64,000 nucleotides of DNA from the NCBI GenBank assembly GCA_005883575.1, contig VBFH01000027.1:46644-110643 (forward strand), written 5' to 3'. Source of the stretch: Chloroflexota bacterium (lineage in GTDB: Bacteria; Chloroflexota; Dormibacteria; Dormibacterales; Dormibacteraceae). The translations under genes were made by a program, and so were the position numbers. Below the pieces are notes generated by a model that did not search any database, was not told the DNA's origin, and was given only the letters and a program-made list of their open reading frames with translations. The first letter of the stretch is position 1; each line of letters begins with the position of its first letter. This document shows positions 34,253 through 44,683 of the stretch, piece by piece.

Positions 34253-35628
34253 GCGGCACACGGCTCGAATTCGCGACCAGGCATGCCACCGAGTTTGTCG
34301 ACATCACCTCCCAGATCCGGGACGAGGTGCGACGCTCCGGCCTGCTCACCGGGCGCGCCCATCTCCAGTCGCTGCACACCACGCTCGGCCTCGCGGTCAA
34401 CGAAAACGAGCCCCTTCTGCTTCGGGACTTCGAAAGCCTGCTCGAGCGGCTGGCTCCGACTGGGGCCGGGTACAAGCACGACGACTTCGCGCGCCGCTTC
34501 GACATCGCCCTGGACGAGCCGGTCAACGGGCACGCGCACTGTCGGCAGCTGCTGTTGAGCGCGTTCGCCACCCTCCTGATCGAGGAAGGCGATCTCGTCC
34601 TCGGGCGCTGGCAGTCGGTCTTCGCGGTCGAGCTCGACGGTCCGCGGCAGCGTGAGGTGGCCATCCAGCTCGAGGGCGAGTTCGCCCGGCCCACCAGAGA
34701 AGGCGCTGAGGGGTTGGTCGAGCTGGAGCTCGCCCGGCAGCTGATGGTCGATCCTGAGGCGGTCGCTTCTCCGATGCGCCGGCTGCTTGATGCCGGTGGT
34801 AAACGTTTGCGGCCCAGGCTTGTCCAGCTCACCTCGGCCATAGGCCCTCGCAACGATCCGCTCCGTGCCGCGGAGCTTGCCGCTGCCGTCGAGCTGCTGC
34901 ACAACGCCACCCTCATCCACGACGACTACGTCGACGAGAGCACCCACCGCCGGGGCAGGCCGACGGTCGCCGCGGCCGAGGGGCCGGAGCGAGCAATCGC
35001 AGTCGGCGACTTCTACTTCGCCAAGGCGACGCGGCTCGTCGCGGAGATCGGAAATCCAGGCGTGACGTCGGCCGTGGCGGAGGCGCTCGAGGCCATCTGC
35101 GCGTCGCAGATCGACGACGTGGCGCTGCGCGGGACCTATCCCGGCGATCGCGATTCGTACCTCCGCGTCATCCGGGGCAAGACGGCTTCGTTGTTTGCAG
35201 CCGCCTGCGCGTGCGGCGCGCTGTTGTCCGAGGCGGCCACCGACGTCGTCGACGCGCTGCGTAGGTATGGTGACCTACTGGGAACGGCCTTCCAGATGGC
35301 CGACGACGTGATCGACTTCAGCCCGAGCTCGGGCAAGCCGGTCGGCCTCGACATCCGGCAGCGCGTGCTTTCGCTGCCTCTGATTTACGCGGCCGAGGAT
35401 CGCGTGGTCGGACCCGAGGTGCGCCGCCTGCTCGCGGGCTCGCTCGGTGACAGCGAGGTCGGTCGGGTGACGGAGCTGGTCACTTCCACCGACGCTCTGC
35501 CACGCGTGCGGAAGGAAGCTCAGACCCTGATCGAGGCCGCGGTCCGTGAGCTGGAGGCGGTCGAGCTCGACGGCTTACAACCTGCGTTGGTCGGTGTCGC
35601 GCGGTCCGCCGTCGACCGAAGTTCCTAG
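34249..35628 (+). CDS. YjbQ (UPF0047)-polyprenyl diphosphate synthase fusion
   Basis: A 459-aa protein from TTG 34249. Residues 1-145 form a YjbQ-like domain: HTTLGLAVNENEPLL, GYKHDD, NGHAHCRQLLLSAF and the WQSVFAVELDGPRQRE signature. Residues 155-459 form a trans-polyprenyl synthase: GGKRLRP (183-189), first aspartate-rich motif HDDYVDE (224-230), GDFYFAKA and second motif FQMADDVIDF (DDxxD at 352-356). The residues before the first motif (ELLHNATLIHDD) have the small Ala typical of long-chain synthases. The product is likely a menaquinone side-chain or carrier lipid precursor. The domain combination is unusual to me. Confidence 0.87.
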   Translation: MSGTRLEFATRHATEFVDITSQIRDEVRRSGLLTGRAHLQSLHTTLGLAVNENEPLLLRDFESLLERLAPTGAGYKHDDFARRFDIALDEPVNGHAHCRQLLLSAFATLLIEEGDLVLGRWQSVFAVELDGPRQREVAIQLEGEFARPTREGAEGLVELELARQLMVDPEAVASPMRRLLDAGGKRLRPRLVQLTSAIGPRNDPLRAAELAAAVELLHNATLIHDDYVDESTHRRGRPTVAAAEGPERAIAVGDFYFAKATRLVAEIGNPGVTSAVAEALEAICASQIDDVALRGTYPGDRDSYLRVIRGKTASLFAAACACGALLSEAATDVVDALRRYGDLLGTAFQMADDVIDFSPSSGKPVGLDIRQRVLSLPLIYAAEDRVVGPEVRRLLAGSLGDSEVGRVTELVTSTDALPRVRKEAQTLIEAAVRELEAVELDGLQPALVGVARSAVDRSS

Positions 35629-36311
35629 CGACTACCCGCTAGAACTCCCACCGTCCCCATGGCAAGCGCATGGAAGCGTACGTGTGACCACCCAGCCCGC
35701 ATCACCATGTCGACCAGCTCCCCGGGGCTCCGATAAGAATCGACCGTGTCGCTCAGGTAGCGATAGGCAGACGGCTCGCCCGACAACAGGCCGCCGACCG
35801 CGGGCAGGAGCGTGCGCAGATAGACGCGATACGCACCGCCGACGACGCCGCGCGGAGGCCGTACGAACTCGAGCACAACCGCTCGGCCGCCCGGCTTGAC
35901 AACCCGAAGCATCTCGCGAAGGCCGCGAATCGGATCGGCGAGGTTGCGCAGGCCGAAGGCGATGCTGGAGGCGTCGAAGCTTGCGTCATCGAAGGGAAGG
36001 CTGACCGCATCACCCTGCATGAATTCAAGCCGTGGATGGTTGCGCCGCGCGACGTCGAGCATCTGCGGGCTGAAGTCGAGGCCAACGACGCGACCGGCAT
36101 CACCGGCGATCTTCGCGAGCTCGGCGGTGAGCTTGCCCGAGCCGCAAGCAACATCCAGAGCGGAACCTCCTGGCCTAAGGCCAGTCTCGCGCGCGGCCCG
36201 CCGGCGCCAGCCCGAGTCGGTGCCGGCGGACAGGACGGTGTTTACCCGGTCGTAGCGGTGAGCGATCCGGTCGAACATCGACCGGACGGCTTCAGGGTCC
36301 CGCTCGCTCAG
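35625..36311 (-). CDS. ubiE: Demethylmenaquinone methyltransferase-like protein (UbiE/MenG)
   Basis: A 228-aa SAM methyltransferase with [19 protein letters not shown], the SAM loop [21 protein letters not shown] and the UbiE signature [11 protein letters not shown]...[12 protein letters not shown]. It methylates demethylmenaquinone, which fits the convergent prenyl synthase gene next door. The start is unclear: the best N-terminus begins at a CTG (36311) that overlaps the thiolase stop as CTGA. The only clean ATG is 36278, inside the fold, and a longer frame to 36512 runs within thiolase. Confidence 0.85.
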   Translation of the reverse strand: MSERDPEAVRSMFDRIAHRYDRVNTVLSAGTDSGWRRRAARETGLRPGGSALDVACGSGKLTAELAKIAGDAGRVVGLDFSPQMLDVARRNHPRLEFMQGDAVSLPFDDASFDASSIAFGLRNLADPIRGLREMLRVVKPGGRAVVLEFVRPPRGVVGGAYRVYLRTLLPAVGGLLSGEPSAYRYLSDTVDSYRSPGELVDMVMRAGWSHVRFHALAMGTVGVLAGSR

Positions 36312-37507
36312 ATGCGCTGCCAGATCGACGCAATGCCCTGGCCGACGCCGATGCACATCGTGGCGAGGCCGTACTCCGCGTCGCGGTGCTCCATCTCCCT
36401 CACGAGCGTGCTCACGAGCCGCGCGCCGCTGCTGCCCAGCGGATGTCCGAGCGCGATCGCACCGCCGTTGACGTTCACCTTCTCCTCGTCCAGCCCGAGC
36501 AGTCGGATGCACGCGAGCGACTGCGACGCGAAGGCCTCATTGAGCTCCACCACGCCCATGTCCGACGCCTCCAGGCCTGCCTTCTCGAGGGCCTTGAGCG
36601 ATGACGGCACGGGTCCGATGCCCATGTAGTCCGGATGGACGCCGGCGGGAGCGGCCGACACGAGCCGCGCGAGCGGTTTCAGGCCGCGTTCGAGCGCCTT
36701 TGCGTCCGACATCAAGACCAATGCCGTCGCGCCGTCGTTCAGCGGCGAGGCGTTGCCGGCGGTGACCGAACCGTGATCCGCAAAAGCCGGCTTGAGCTTG
36801 GCCAGCGCTTCGAGTGACGAGTCTGGCCGCGGGCCTTCGTCTTCGACGAGCTCTACGGGATCGCCTTTGCGCTGCGCGACCTGCACGGGAACGATCTCCT
36901 CCGCGAGCCGGCCGGAACGCTGCGCGACGACCGCGCGCTGGTGGCTGCGCAGGGCGAACGCGTCCTGCTCCTCGCGCGAGACTTCGTACTTCTGGGCGAC
37001 ACGCTCGGCGGTCTCGCCCATCTGGAGCGTGCCATACATCGCTGCCATCTTCGGGTTCACGAGGCGCCACCCGAGCGCGGTGTCGTAAACCGTCTGCGGT
37101 CCGCGTGGGAAGGCGCTGTCAGGCTTCGACATTACCCACGGCGCGCGCGTCATGCTCTCCACGCCGCCGGCGACGACGATGTCCGCGCCGCCGGCCTGGA
37201 TCTCGCGCGCCGCCGTGATCGTCGCCTGCATGCCCGATCCGCACAGACGGTTGACGGTCTGGCCGGGGACTTCGACCGGGAAGCCCGCCAGCAGCAGGGC
37301 CATCCGCGCCACGTTGCGGTTGTCTTCGCCCGCCTGGTTCGCGCAGCCGAGGATCACGTCCTCGATCTCCTCGGGTCTGACGCGCGCGCGCTCGCAAGCC
37401 TCCTTCAAAACCACGGCGGCGAGGTCGTCCGGGCGAACGTCCTTCAGCTGGCCGCCGTATCGACCCATGGGCGTACGCGCCGTGGCGACGATTACAGCCT
37501 CAGGCAC
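36308..37507 (-). CDS. Acetyl-CoA acetyltransferase (thiolase, PcaF/PaaJ-like)
   Basis: A 399-aa biosynthetic/degradative thiolase. The nucleophilic Cys is C89 in [10 protein letters not shown]; the base His is in [19 protein letters not shown]; the third catalytic Cys is in [10 protein letters not shown]. The length and the SGMQ segment fit 3-oxoadipyl-CoA/3-oxoacyl-CoA thiolases. It follows the two crotonases in a leftward run (crotonase 38359, crotonase 37561, repeat, thiolase), matching the paa-type beta-oxidation end of phenylacetate catabolism, although no paaABCDE or paaK is present. Confidence 0.93.
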   Translation of the reverse strand: MPEAVIVATARTPMGRYGGQLKDVRPDDLAAVVLKEACERARVRPEEIEDVILGCANQAGEDNRNVARMALLLAGFPVEVPGQTVNRLCGSGMQATITAAREIQAGGADIVVAGGVESMTRAPWVMSKPDSAFPRGPQTVYDTALGWRLVNPKMAAMYGTLQMGETAERVAQKYEVSREEQDAFALRSHQRAVVAQRSGRLAEEIVPVQVAQRKGDPVELVEDEGPRPDSSLEALAKLKPAFADHGSVTAGNASPLNDGATALVLMSDAKALERGLKPLARLVSAAPAGVHPDYMGIGPVPSSLKALEKAGLEASDMGVVELNEAFASQSLACIRLLGLDEEKVNVNGGAIALGHPLGSSGARLVSTLVREMEHRDAEYGLATMCIGVGQGIASIWQRI

Positions 37508-37513
37508 TAATTA

Positions 37514-37553
37514 CCTCCCCCACCGTGTGGGGAGGGGCGAAGCCGGCGTGAAG
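37514..37553. repeat. Palindromic repeat CCTCCCC...GGGGAGG between thiolase and crotonase
   Basis: CCTCCCCCAC-CGT-GTGGGGAGG followed by GGCGAAGCCGGCG and GGGGGG. It shares the core and the GCGAAGCCG tail with the element at 40157. It separates two co-oriented genes. Confidence 0.65.
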
Positions 37554-37560
37554 GGGGGTC

Positions 37561-38355
37561 TCACTTCTTAGCGGCGCGCCTCGCGAGGAAGTTCTGCACG
37601 CCCTCCGCAAACTCCGGGCTCGCGGCCTGCGCCTCCTGCAGGTAAGACTCGAACTCCATCGCGTCCTCGTAGCTGGAAGTGATGGCGTGGTTGACCGCTC
37701 GCTTGGCGCCGGCCATCGCCTGCCGAGGCTGCGAGGCCAGGTGGTTCGCGAGGTCGCGCACCTCTTCCTCCAGTCGTTCGGCGGGGACGAGGCGGTTGAA
37801 CACGCCCAACCGGTGCGCGTCCGCCGCCTGCAGCGGCTTGCCGGTAAAGAACATCTCGTACGCGACGCCCGTGCCCGCGAGCCGCGGAAGGAGCCAGCTC
37901 ACGCCGCCGTCCGGCGCGAGACCGATGTTGACGAACGCCTCGAGCAGGTACGCCTCCGGGGTCGCGATCCGGATGTCGCAGGCAAGCGCGTAGCTCGCAC
38001 CGATACCGACCGCGGGTCCATTCATCGCCGCGATCACCGGCTTGGGCATCGTCCGCAGCCGCATCAGCATCGGCATGTACTCGTTGCGCAGGACGTTGCC
38101 AACGTCCTCGGGCGTACGCATGGCGGCACCCTGCACCATCTCGGTGACGTCGGCGCCAGAGCAGAACGCCCGCCCCGAACCCGTCAGCACGACGACCCGC
38201 ACGGCGTCGTCCCGCTCCGCCTGCTTGATCGCGTCGCCAAGCTGCTGCCGGGTGAGCGCGCCGATCGCGTTCATCTTCTCCGGTCGGTTGAACCGAATCC
38301 ACCCGATGCCGCCCTCGATCTCGACCTTTACGTGCAGCTCGACCTCAGTCGCCAT
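37561..38355 (-). CDS. Enoyl-CoA hydratase/isomerase, PaaG-like
   Basis: A 264-aa crotonase with oxyanion segments GRAFCSGADVTEM and GPAVGIGASYALACD, followed by FVNIGLAPDGGVSWLLPRL. The APDGG segment is typical of PaaG-type (1,2-epoxyphenylacetyl-CoA) isomerases and 2-enoyl isomerases, where Asp replaces the second hydratase Glu. It starts 3 nt after the next crotonase stop, in tandem with a PaaF-like hydratase and thiolase. The assigned substrate is inference. Confidence 0.88.
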   Translation of the reverse strand: MATEVELHVKVEIEGGIGWIRFNRPEKMNAIGALTRQQLGDAIKQAERDDAVRVVVLTGSGRAFCSGADVTEMVQGAAMRTPEDVGNVLRNEYMPMLMRLRTMPKPVIAAMNGPAVGIGASYALACDIRIATPEAYLLEAFVNIGLAPDGGVSWLLPRLAGTGVAYEMFFTGKPLQAADAHRLGVFNRLVPAERLEEEVRDLANHLASQPRQAMAGAKRAVNHAITSSYEDAMEFESYLQEAQAASPEFAEGVQNFLARRAAKK

Positions 38356-38358
38356 GTC

Positions 38359-39132
<774 letters not shown>

Positions 39133-39151
39133 CGCGCCTATCATCAGTCAA

Positions 39152-40150
39152 ATGCCGAATCGGAGACTGGTCGACTCCTACGGTCGAGTTGCCGACGATC
39201 TCAGGATCTCTGTCACCGACCGCTGCAACTTCCGCTGCATCTACTGCATGCCCGCGGAAGGCCTGAAATGGCTTGCGCGCGAGGACATCCTGCGCTTCGA
39301 GGAGATCGTTCGCCTGGCTCGGATCTTCGTCGATCGCTACGGTGTGCGCACGATCCGGATCACCGGCGGCGAGCCGCTGGTGCGGGTCAAGCTGGAGGAG
39401 CTGATCGGGATGATCAACGCGATCGATCCCACGCTCGACATCACCATGACGACAAATGGCGTGCTGCTGCGTCAGAAGGCGGTGGCGCTGAAGGAAGCGG
39501 GCCTCAAGCGGATCAACATCTCGCTCGACACCCTTCACATCGACACCTTCAAAGAGATGGCCCGGAGCGACGCTTTCGACCGCGTCATGGACGGCATCAC
39601 CGCCGCCCGCGAGGCGGGTCTCTGGCCGATCAAGCTGAACATGGTGGTGATGAAGAGTCGCAACGACGACGAGGTCGTGGACTTCGCGCGCCTCGCGCAC
39701 AGCGAGGGCTACGAGGTCCGCTTCATCGAGTTCATGCCGCTCGACGGCGACAACATCTGGACCAACGAGCAGGTGGTGCCCAGCCGGCGCATCCAGGAGC
39801 AGATCGAGGACCAGTTTCCGCTGGTGCCTTTCGAGGACCCAAGGCCCGGTCCGGCGACCCGCTACACATTCGCGGACGGCGCTGCCGGAGGTGTCGGCTT
39901 CATATCCTCGGTCAGCCAGGCCTTCTGCACGACATGCAACCGGATTCGGCTGACCGCCGAGGGCGGTCTTCGCACATGCCTTTTCTCGCTTCACGAAACG
40001 CCGCTTCGCGACCTGCTTCGCTCGGGCGTGTCCGACGACCACCTGGCTTCGGTGATCGAAACCGCGATCTGGCGTAAAGAGGAAGGGCACCTCATCAACA
40101 AGCCGAACTTCATCAAGCCGGCGAAGTCGATGTCGCAGATCGGGGGCTGA
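39152..40150 (+). CDS. moaA: GTP 3',8-cyclase MoaA
   Basis: A 332-aa radical-SAM enzyme that starts molybdopterin synthesis from GTP. The radical SAM cluster motif CNFRCIYC is near residue 27, with the GGEPL SAM motif. The C-terminal second cluster is CTTCNRIRLTAEGGLRTC. The protein ends in the conserved Gly-Gly (QIGG), where SAM-radical chemistry is completed. It complements moeA at 8368 and supports the molybdenum hydroxylase at 28844. moaC, moaB, moaE and moaD are not seen in the window. Confidence 0.96.
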   Translation: MPNRRLVDSYGRVADDLRISVTDRCNFRCIYCMPAEGLKWLAREDILRFEEIVRLARIFVDRYGVRTIRITGGEPLVRVKLEELIGMINAIDPTLDITMTTNGVLLRQKAVALKEAGLKRINISLDTLHIDTFKEMARSDAFDRVMDGITAAREAGLWPIKLNMVVMKSRNDDEVVDFARLAHSEGYEVRFIEFMPLDGDNIWTNEQVVPSRRIQEQIEDQFPLVPFEDPRPGPATRYTFADGAAGGVGFISSVSQAFCTTCNRIRLTAEGGLRTCLFSLHETPLRDLLRSGVSDDHLASVIETAIWRKEEGHLINKPNFIKPAKSMSQIGG

Positions 40151-40156
40151 GTTTCA

Positions 40157-40205
40157 CCTCCCCCACCCGTGGGGAGGTCGGCGGCGAAGCCGCCGGGTGG
40201 GGGCG
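40157..40205. repeat. Palindromic repeat CCTCCCC...GGGGAGG between moaA and xseA
   Basis: CCTCCCC-CACCCGT-GGGGAGG followed by the perfect hairpin GGCGGC-GAA-GCCGCC and GGGTGGGGGCG. It shares its core with elements at 27583 and 37514. An upstream GTG start of xseA at 40169 would lie inside it. Confidence 0.7.
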
Positions 40206-40222
40206 AACGTAAGCTAATCCCC

Positions 40223-41572
40223 GTGATTCGGCCCGAGGAAGCTCAGCGTCCGTATACCGTCACTGAGCTCGCCAACGAGATCCGGCGTGAGCTCCGCCCG
40301 CTGACCGCGCTGCTGCTCAAAGGCGAGGTCAGCGGCATGAAGCAGAGCGCCAAGGGACACTACAGCTTTGTCATCCGCGACGGCCAGAGCCTCATCAACG
40401 CGTTCATCTACGCGGACGACGCACGGCGCGTTACGACACTGCCTGAGGATGGCCAGGTTTTCATCTTCCGTGGCCGGGTCGATTACTGGGCGCAGTACGG
40501 CACCGTGCGCTTTGTCGCCGACCAGGTCGAGTTCGACGACGTGGGCAAGCTCCGAGCGCAGCTGGAGGATCTCAAGCGTCGCCTCGAAGCGCAGGGCGCC
40601 TTCGCGGCGGAACGCAAGCGCAAGCTTCCTTTTCTGCCTCGATCGGTGGCGCTCCTGACATCGCCCACGGGCGCGGTGATCCACGATCTGCAGGAGACGA
40701 TCTGGGACCGATATCCGAACATGGGGGTGGTCGTCTACCCCGTGCAGGTGCAGGGCGCCGGCGCGCCGATGAGCGTCGCTCGCGCGCTTCGGCGCTGCAA
40801 CCAGGAGGCCCTGGCCGACGTCATCGTCCTGGCGCGGGGCGGCGGCAGTTTCGAGGAGATGTACGCGTTCAACACCGAGCTCGTGGCCCGCGCGATCCTC
40901 GACTCGCGGCTTCCGGTGGTGACAGCGCTCGGCCACACGTCCGACCGCACGGTCGCGGACCTGGTTGGAGACGCCGAGTGCCGCACACCGACCGAAGCCG
41001 GCGCGCGAGTCGTGCCGAAGAAGTCTGACCTTCTACTCCAGCTGCGCGAGCGCCGTCGCCGGCTGGACCGCGAGATCAATCAGCGCGTCACCCGTGACGC
41101 CGAGCGCCTGTCGCTCAGGAACCAGCGGCTTCTACAGATACTGCCCGCGCTCGTCCGCCAGCGAACCGACCGTATCGCGCGCGCCGCGAACGAGCTGGGC
41201 CGGCTAAGCCCGGTCGCGCAGGTGGCGCGCCGCGAGGAGGCGCTGCGCGATCGCACGCGGAGGTTGGAGAGCGCCGCCACCGCCCGCCTGGCCCGCAGCT
41301 CCCACGCGCTGGCGTCGCGCCGCGCCTCAGAGCGCCTGGAACGCGCCCTGGCCGAACGGTTCGCCGCCGCGACGCGTGCCGTCGCGCACCGCCGCGAGCG
41401 GCTGGTGGCGCTGAGCCCCGAGGGCGTGCTCGCGCGCGGCTACAGCATCACGCAGGACGCCGAATCGGGCGCCGTGATCCGCGCTGCTTCGGCAACCGCC
41501 GTCAACCGAAGGGTGGATATTCGGCTCGGATCGGGCAGGCTCGGTGCCCGCGTGGACGAGGTAGAGGCGTGA
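40223..41572 (+). CDS. xseA: Exodeoxyribonuclease VII large subunit
   Basis: A 449-aa ExoVII large subunit. The N-terminal OB fold (YTVTELANEIRRELRPL...GHYSFVIRDG) is followed by the catalytic domain with VALLTSPTGAVIHD, VIVLARGGGS and the ALGHTSDRTVADLV motif. Long arginine-rich coiled coils follow, ending LSPEGVLARGYSI. The GTG at 40223 is preferred to GTG 40169 because the latter lies in the repeat and adds a low-complexity peptide. It overlaps xseB by 4 nt. Together they degrade single-stranded DNA in repair. Confidence 0.95.
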   Translation: MIRPEEAQRPYTVTELANEIRRELRPLTALLLKGEVSGMKQSAKGHYSFVIRDGQSLINAFIYADDARRVTTLPEDGQVFIFRGRVDYWAQYGTVRFVADQVEFDDVGKLRAQLEDLKRRLEAQGAFAAERKRKLPFLPRSVALLTSPTGAVIHDLQETIWDRYPNMGVVVYPVQVQGAGAPMSVARALRRCNQEALADVIVLARGGGSFEEMYAFNTELVARAILDSRLPVVTALGHTSDRTVADLVGDAECRTPTEAGARVVPKKSDLLLQLRERRRRLDREINQRVTRDAERLSLRNQRLLQILPALVRQRTDRIARAANELGRLSPVAQVARREEALRDRTRRLESAATARLARSSHALASRRASERLERALAERFAAATRAVAHRRERLVALSPEGVLARGYSITQDAESGAVIRAASATAVNRRVDIRLGSGRLGARVDEVEA

Positions 41573-41769
41573 GCCAGGACCTCACCTACGAACAGGCCCT
41601 GGAGAAGCTTGACGACAGATTGAAGGTTCTCGAGGATGGCAACCTTTCGCTCGAGGATGCGCTCAAGGCCGTGGACGAGGCGCGCATCTATCTGAAGATC
41701 TGCACCGAGCGCCTGGAGGCTGCCCGCAAGAAGATCGAGGTCCGTGGGGAGGCCGAATCTACGGAGTAG
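41569..41769 (+). CDS. xseB: Exodeoxyribonuclease VII small subunit
   Basis: A 66-aa XseB starting at GTG 41569, overlapping the xseA stop. The conserved LTYEQALEKLDDRLKVLEDG and LSLEDALKAVDEA helices form the coiled coil that wraps XseA. The acidic C-terminus overlaps the convergent translocase-like gene by 11 nt. Confidence 0.95.
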   Translation: MSQDLTYEQALEKLDDRLKVLEDGNLSLEDALKAVDEARIYLKICTERLEAARKKIEVRGEAESTE

Positions 41770-44683
41770 CCGGCTCGCGGCTCGGCGTCTCCGACTCGAG
41801 CTTCTGGTCCATCGCTCGTAGCCGCTGGCTCAAGTTCTTGATGAACTCGAGCAGCACTTCCGGATGCTCAATGACGATCGCCTGCAGTCGATCACGTCGC
41901 AGCACTCTGATCGTCGTGTCTGCCATCGCCTGAGCGCCCGCCGAGCGAGGCTCTTCGTCGAAGACGGACATCTCCCCCACCACGTTGCCAGCGCCGTGCC
42001 TCGCGAGCGTGACCGCGTGGCCGGCATGGTCGAGGTGGATGCGTATCTCGCCGTCGACGATGACGTAGAGCTCGGCCCCGACATCGCCTCTGCGAAAGAC
42101 CGTCTCGCCTTTGACGTAGTGCCTGGTGACCATCAGGCGATCGATGCTGGCCAGCTGATCCAGCGTGAGCGTGCTGAACAGCGGCACCCGTTTCAGCGCG
42201 ATCAGCTCTTTCATGTGGTCATTAAGCCCCTGTAAAGCTGCGTCCGCCGTCTCGCGAACCCATTTGTCGGGGTGGCCGGCGAGGCTTTCCAGCTCCGATT
42301 GCGACAGCGGGCGGGCAAGAACAGGGTCGAACGATTCCGGCTCGAGCAAGCGCGCCAGCGGCCCGGCGAGCCAACCCGGGCCGAAGTTTATCAACGTTTC
42401 CAGCGCCTCCACCCTCGTCTGCGTATGCACCGAAGAAAGACCGCGCTCCACTGTCGCGAAGCCTCGCTTGCCATGCAGCGCCCGCATCGCCGCCAGCCCC
42501 GACTCGGCCGCTCCGTTGACGTAGTCGTCCAGGCCGATTCGAAGCAGCGCGTAGCCGACGGCTGCGTCACCGTCCAGGCGTCGCATCGCTCCCGCGATAC
42601 GCGCCGAGAGTCGCGCCAGGTGAAGTCCATCGGTGAGCTGTGCTTCCAGGTGCTCGCGCGCGCGCTGAAACAGCTCCGGACGACCGCTGCGTACAAGCGC
42701 CTCCACCGCCGCAGGCGAAGTCTCGTCTCGCTGTAGGAGCAGCGGCAGGGCGAGGGACAGCGCCTCGGGGGCCTGAGCCGCCATCGCCTCGGCAGCCAGC
42801 CGCCGGACGTCGCGGTCGTTGCTGGCGAGGCCCTCGGCAAGCGCCTCCGCGTAGGGCTGATACCAGTCGACCGGCGGCGTCCAGCGCAGAGCCTGGCGCA
42901 GCGCCTCCCGGCGGACCTCGAAGTCGGGATCCCGCAGGCACGCGACCAGAGGCTCGGCCGCCTCCGCGACCGTACCTTTCATCCTGGCGAAGCTGCGCAG
43001 GCCCTCGAGCCGGACGCGAGAGTCGGCGTCGCGCATCGCCTTTACGACCGTCTGGTCGTCGGCGACAAACGCCGCCGCCCACGCCGCGGCGGCGCGGTCC
43101 CCCGGTGCCTCGGATGCATCCAGCGCTCGGAGCACCGCATCGGCGCCTTCCCACCGATCCTTCTTCATCACCCCCGCGACCGCGGCCGCGGCGCGAACCC
43201 ATCCATCGTCGTCATCTCTGGCCGCCTCCAGTTGATCCGCATTGATGCTGTCGGGTGGGGCCATCTGCAGCGCGAGCCGGCGAACGAGCACGTCCTCGGA
43301 GCCGAGAAGCTCGGGAAGCATCTCTGCAAAGGCGTCCGGCGACGCCTTTGCCAGTGCCGCAGCAGCGAATTCGCGAGTCCTGTCATCTCCGTCCCGAATG
43401 AAGCCCTCGAGCTCGGCGACCTGGTCAGAAGTCGGCCGGCCAACCGCTTGCTGGTAGTCGGCGAGGCTCAAGGCGTGCGCGCGCAGCCTCGCGTAGATCG
43501 CGTCGACGTACAGGCCCCGCACCCGCCATGCGGCAGCTATGAACAGGGCGCCGAGCACGACACCGGTCACCGCCAGTGCCCTGACGTTCGAGACGATGGC
43601 CCACTGCAGAAGAAGCAGCCCGACCCCGCTGAGCAGCGCGGCGCCGGGCAGGACCATGTTGTCGAGTAGGAAGAGCAGCCTGGGCAGGACCTGCGCCGGC
43701 AGGGCGCCGCCGAGGACGTTCTGAGCCGGGTCGTCGAGCCCGGTCTGAAGGCCGTTGCGCACGATGAACAGGAACAGCGCGGTCGCCAGCACCGGGTTGA
43801 TCGCCACGGCGGCAAAGCCGATGAGCGTGAACACCGGGAGGGCAAGGATCGCGTTTTTCACGCCGAGCCGGTTCAGCACCCATGGAGCGATCGCCAGGCT
43901 GACGACGAGCTGGACGACGTAGCTGGCGAGCCACGCATTGCCGATCAGGATCGTCAGCTCCTGCAGGTTGTTGTGGGTCGCGGAGACGAATAGAACGGCG
44001 ACCAGGTAGTCGCCGACGCGGCTCACGACCTGCAGGACGAACGCCAGGAGCACAAGGGCAAGAACGAGCCGGCTGCCGGTGACGTGCTCGAGGGCGCGCC
44101 TGAGGACGGCAACTGCTCCATGCTGCTTGCGCTCGACCTCGTGCTCGACCAGAAACTGGTCCGCGTCGTCGATGAAGGCCGGGCGAAAGAGCGTCCGCTC
44201 CAGCCCGACCGACATCATCGCCGCGGCGATCGAACCGAACGCCCATATGAACATGAGCGGTTCAGTGGCGAAGACGGCGACGATGGTCGTGGTGACGCCG
44301 GACAGGATGTACCCCACGCTGGAGCCGGCGGCGATGACTGGAAAGATCCGCTTGCCCTCGAGCACGTTGAAGTGCTGCGTGACGAAGCTCCAGAAGTTCA
44401 GCATCACGAGCTCGAAGGCGACCGAATACACGACATAGGACGTGAAGGCGACAGTGGCGTCCTCGCGCAGGGTGTAGCCGACGAAGACCGCGATCGCGGC
44501 GACGGAGTTCGCGACGAGGACGATCCGAAACGCGCCCCCGACACCGAAGCGTCGCGTCAGGGCGCCCTGCAGCGTGGCCATCGGCCAAACGGTCAAGGCG
44601 AGGACGACGAAGAACAGCGGATAGGCATGCGGCCCCGACTTGTTGAGGAAGATCGATTGGGCGGCGCTGAACGCCGTGTACAT
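41759..44683 (-). CDS. ATP/ADP-translocase-like MFS protein with HEAT and cNMP-binding domains
   Basis: A protein of 974 residues or more. The N-terminal ~430 residues have about 11-12 membrane helices in the pattern of nucleotide (NTT/TlcC-like) carriers. A HEAT-repeat region (~440-800, short helical repeats) and a C-terminal cyclic-nucleotide-binding domain (~815-950: FSTLTLDQLASIDRLMV...VKGETVFRRGDVGAELYVIV...GEMSVFDEEPRSAGAQA) follow. The frame extends upstream of ATG 44683 through a hydrophobic helix (TLQVAGFAIVLGWA) with no ATG, GTG or TTG until the stop near 44817. A CTG at 44722, 44734 or 44770 may start it. Such fusions are known in environmental bacteria; transport function is unproved. 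Confidence 0.8.
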   Translation of the reverse strand: MYTAFSAAQSIFLNKSGPHAYPLFFVVLALTVWPMATLQGALTRRFGVGGAFRIVLVANSVAAIAVFVGYTLREDATVAFTSYVVYSVAFELVMLNFWSFVTQHFNVLEGKRIFPVIAAGSSVGYILSGVTTTIVAVFATEPLMFIWAFGSIAAAMMSVGLERTLFRPAFIDDADQFLVEHEVERKQHGAVAVLRRALEHVTGSRLVLALVLLAFVLQVVSRVGDYLVAVLFVSATHNNLQELTILIGNAWLASYVVQLVVSLAIAPWVLNRLGVKNAILALPVFTLIGFAAVAINPVLATALFLFIVRNGLQTGLDDPAQNVLGGALPAQVLPRLLFLLDNMVLPGAALLSGVGLLLLQWAIVSNVRALAVTGVVLGALFIAAAWRVRGLYVDAIYARLRAHALSLADYQQAVGRPTSDQVAELEGFIRDGDDRTREFAAAALAKASPDAFAEMLPELLGSEDVLVRRLALQMAPPDSINADQLEAARDDDDGWVRAAAAVAGVMKKDRWEGADAVLRALDASEAPGDRAAAAWAAAFVADDQTVVKAMRDADSRVRLEGLRSFARMKGTVAEAAEPLVACLRDPDFEVRREALRQALRWTPPVDWYQPYAEALAEGLASNDRDVRRLAAEAMAAQAPEALSLALPLLLQRDETSPAAVEALVRSGRPELFQRAREHLEAQLTDGLHLARLSARIAGAMRRLDGDAAVGYALLRIGLDDYVNGAAESGLAAMRALHGKRGFATVERGLSSVHTQTRVEALETLINFGPGWLAGPLARLLEPESFDPVLARPLSQSELESLAGHPDKWVRETADAALQGLNDHMKELIALKRVPLFSTLTLDQLASIDRLMVTRHYVKGETVFRRGDVGAELYVIVDGEIRIHLDHAGHAVTLARHGAGNVVGEMSVFDEEPRSAGAQAMADTTIRVLRRDRLQAIVIEHPEVLLEFIKNLSQRLRAMDQKLESETPSREPATP

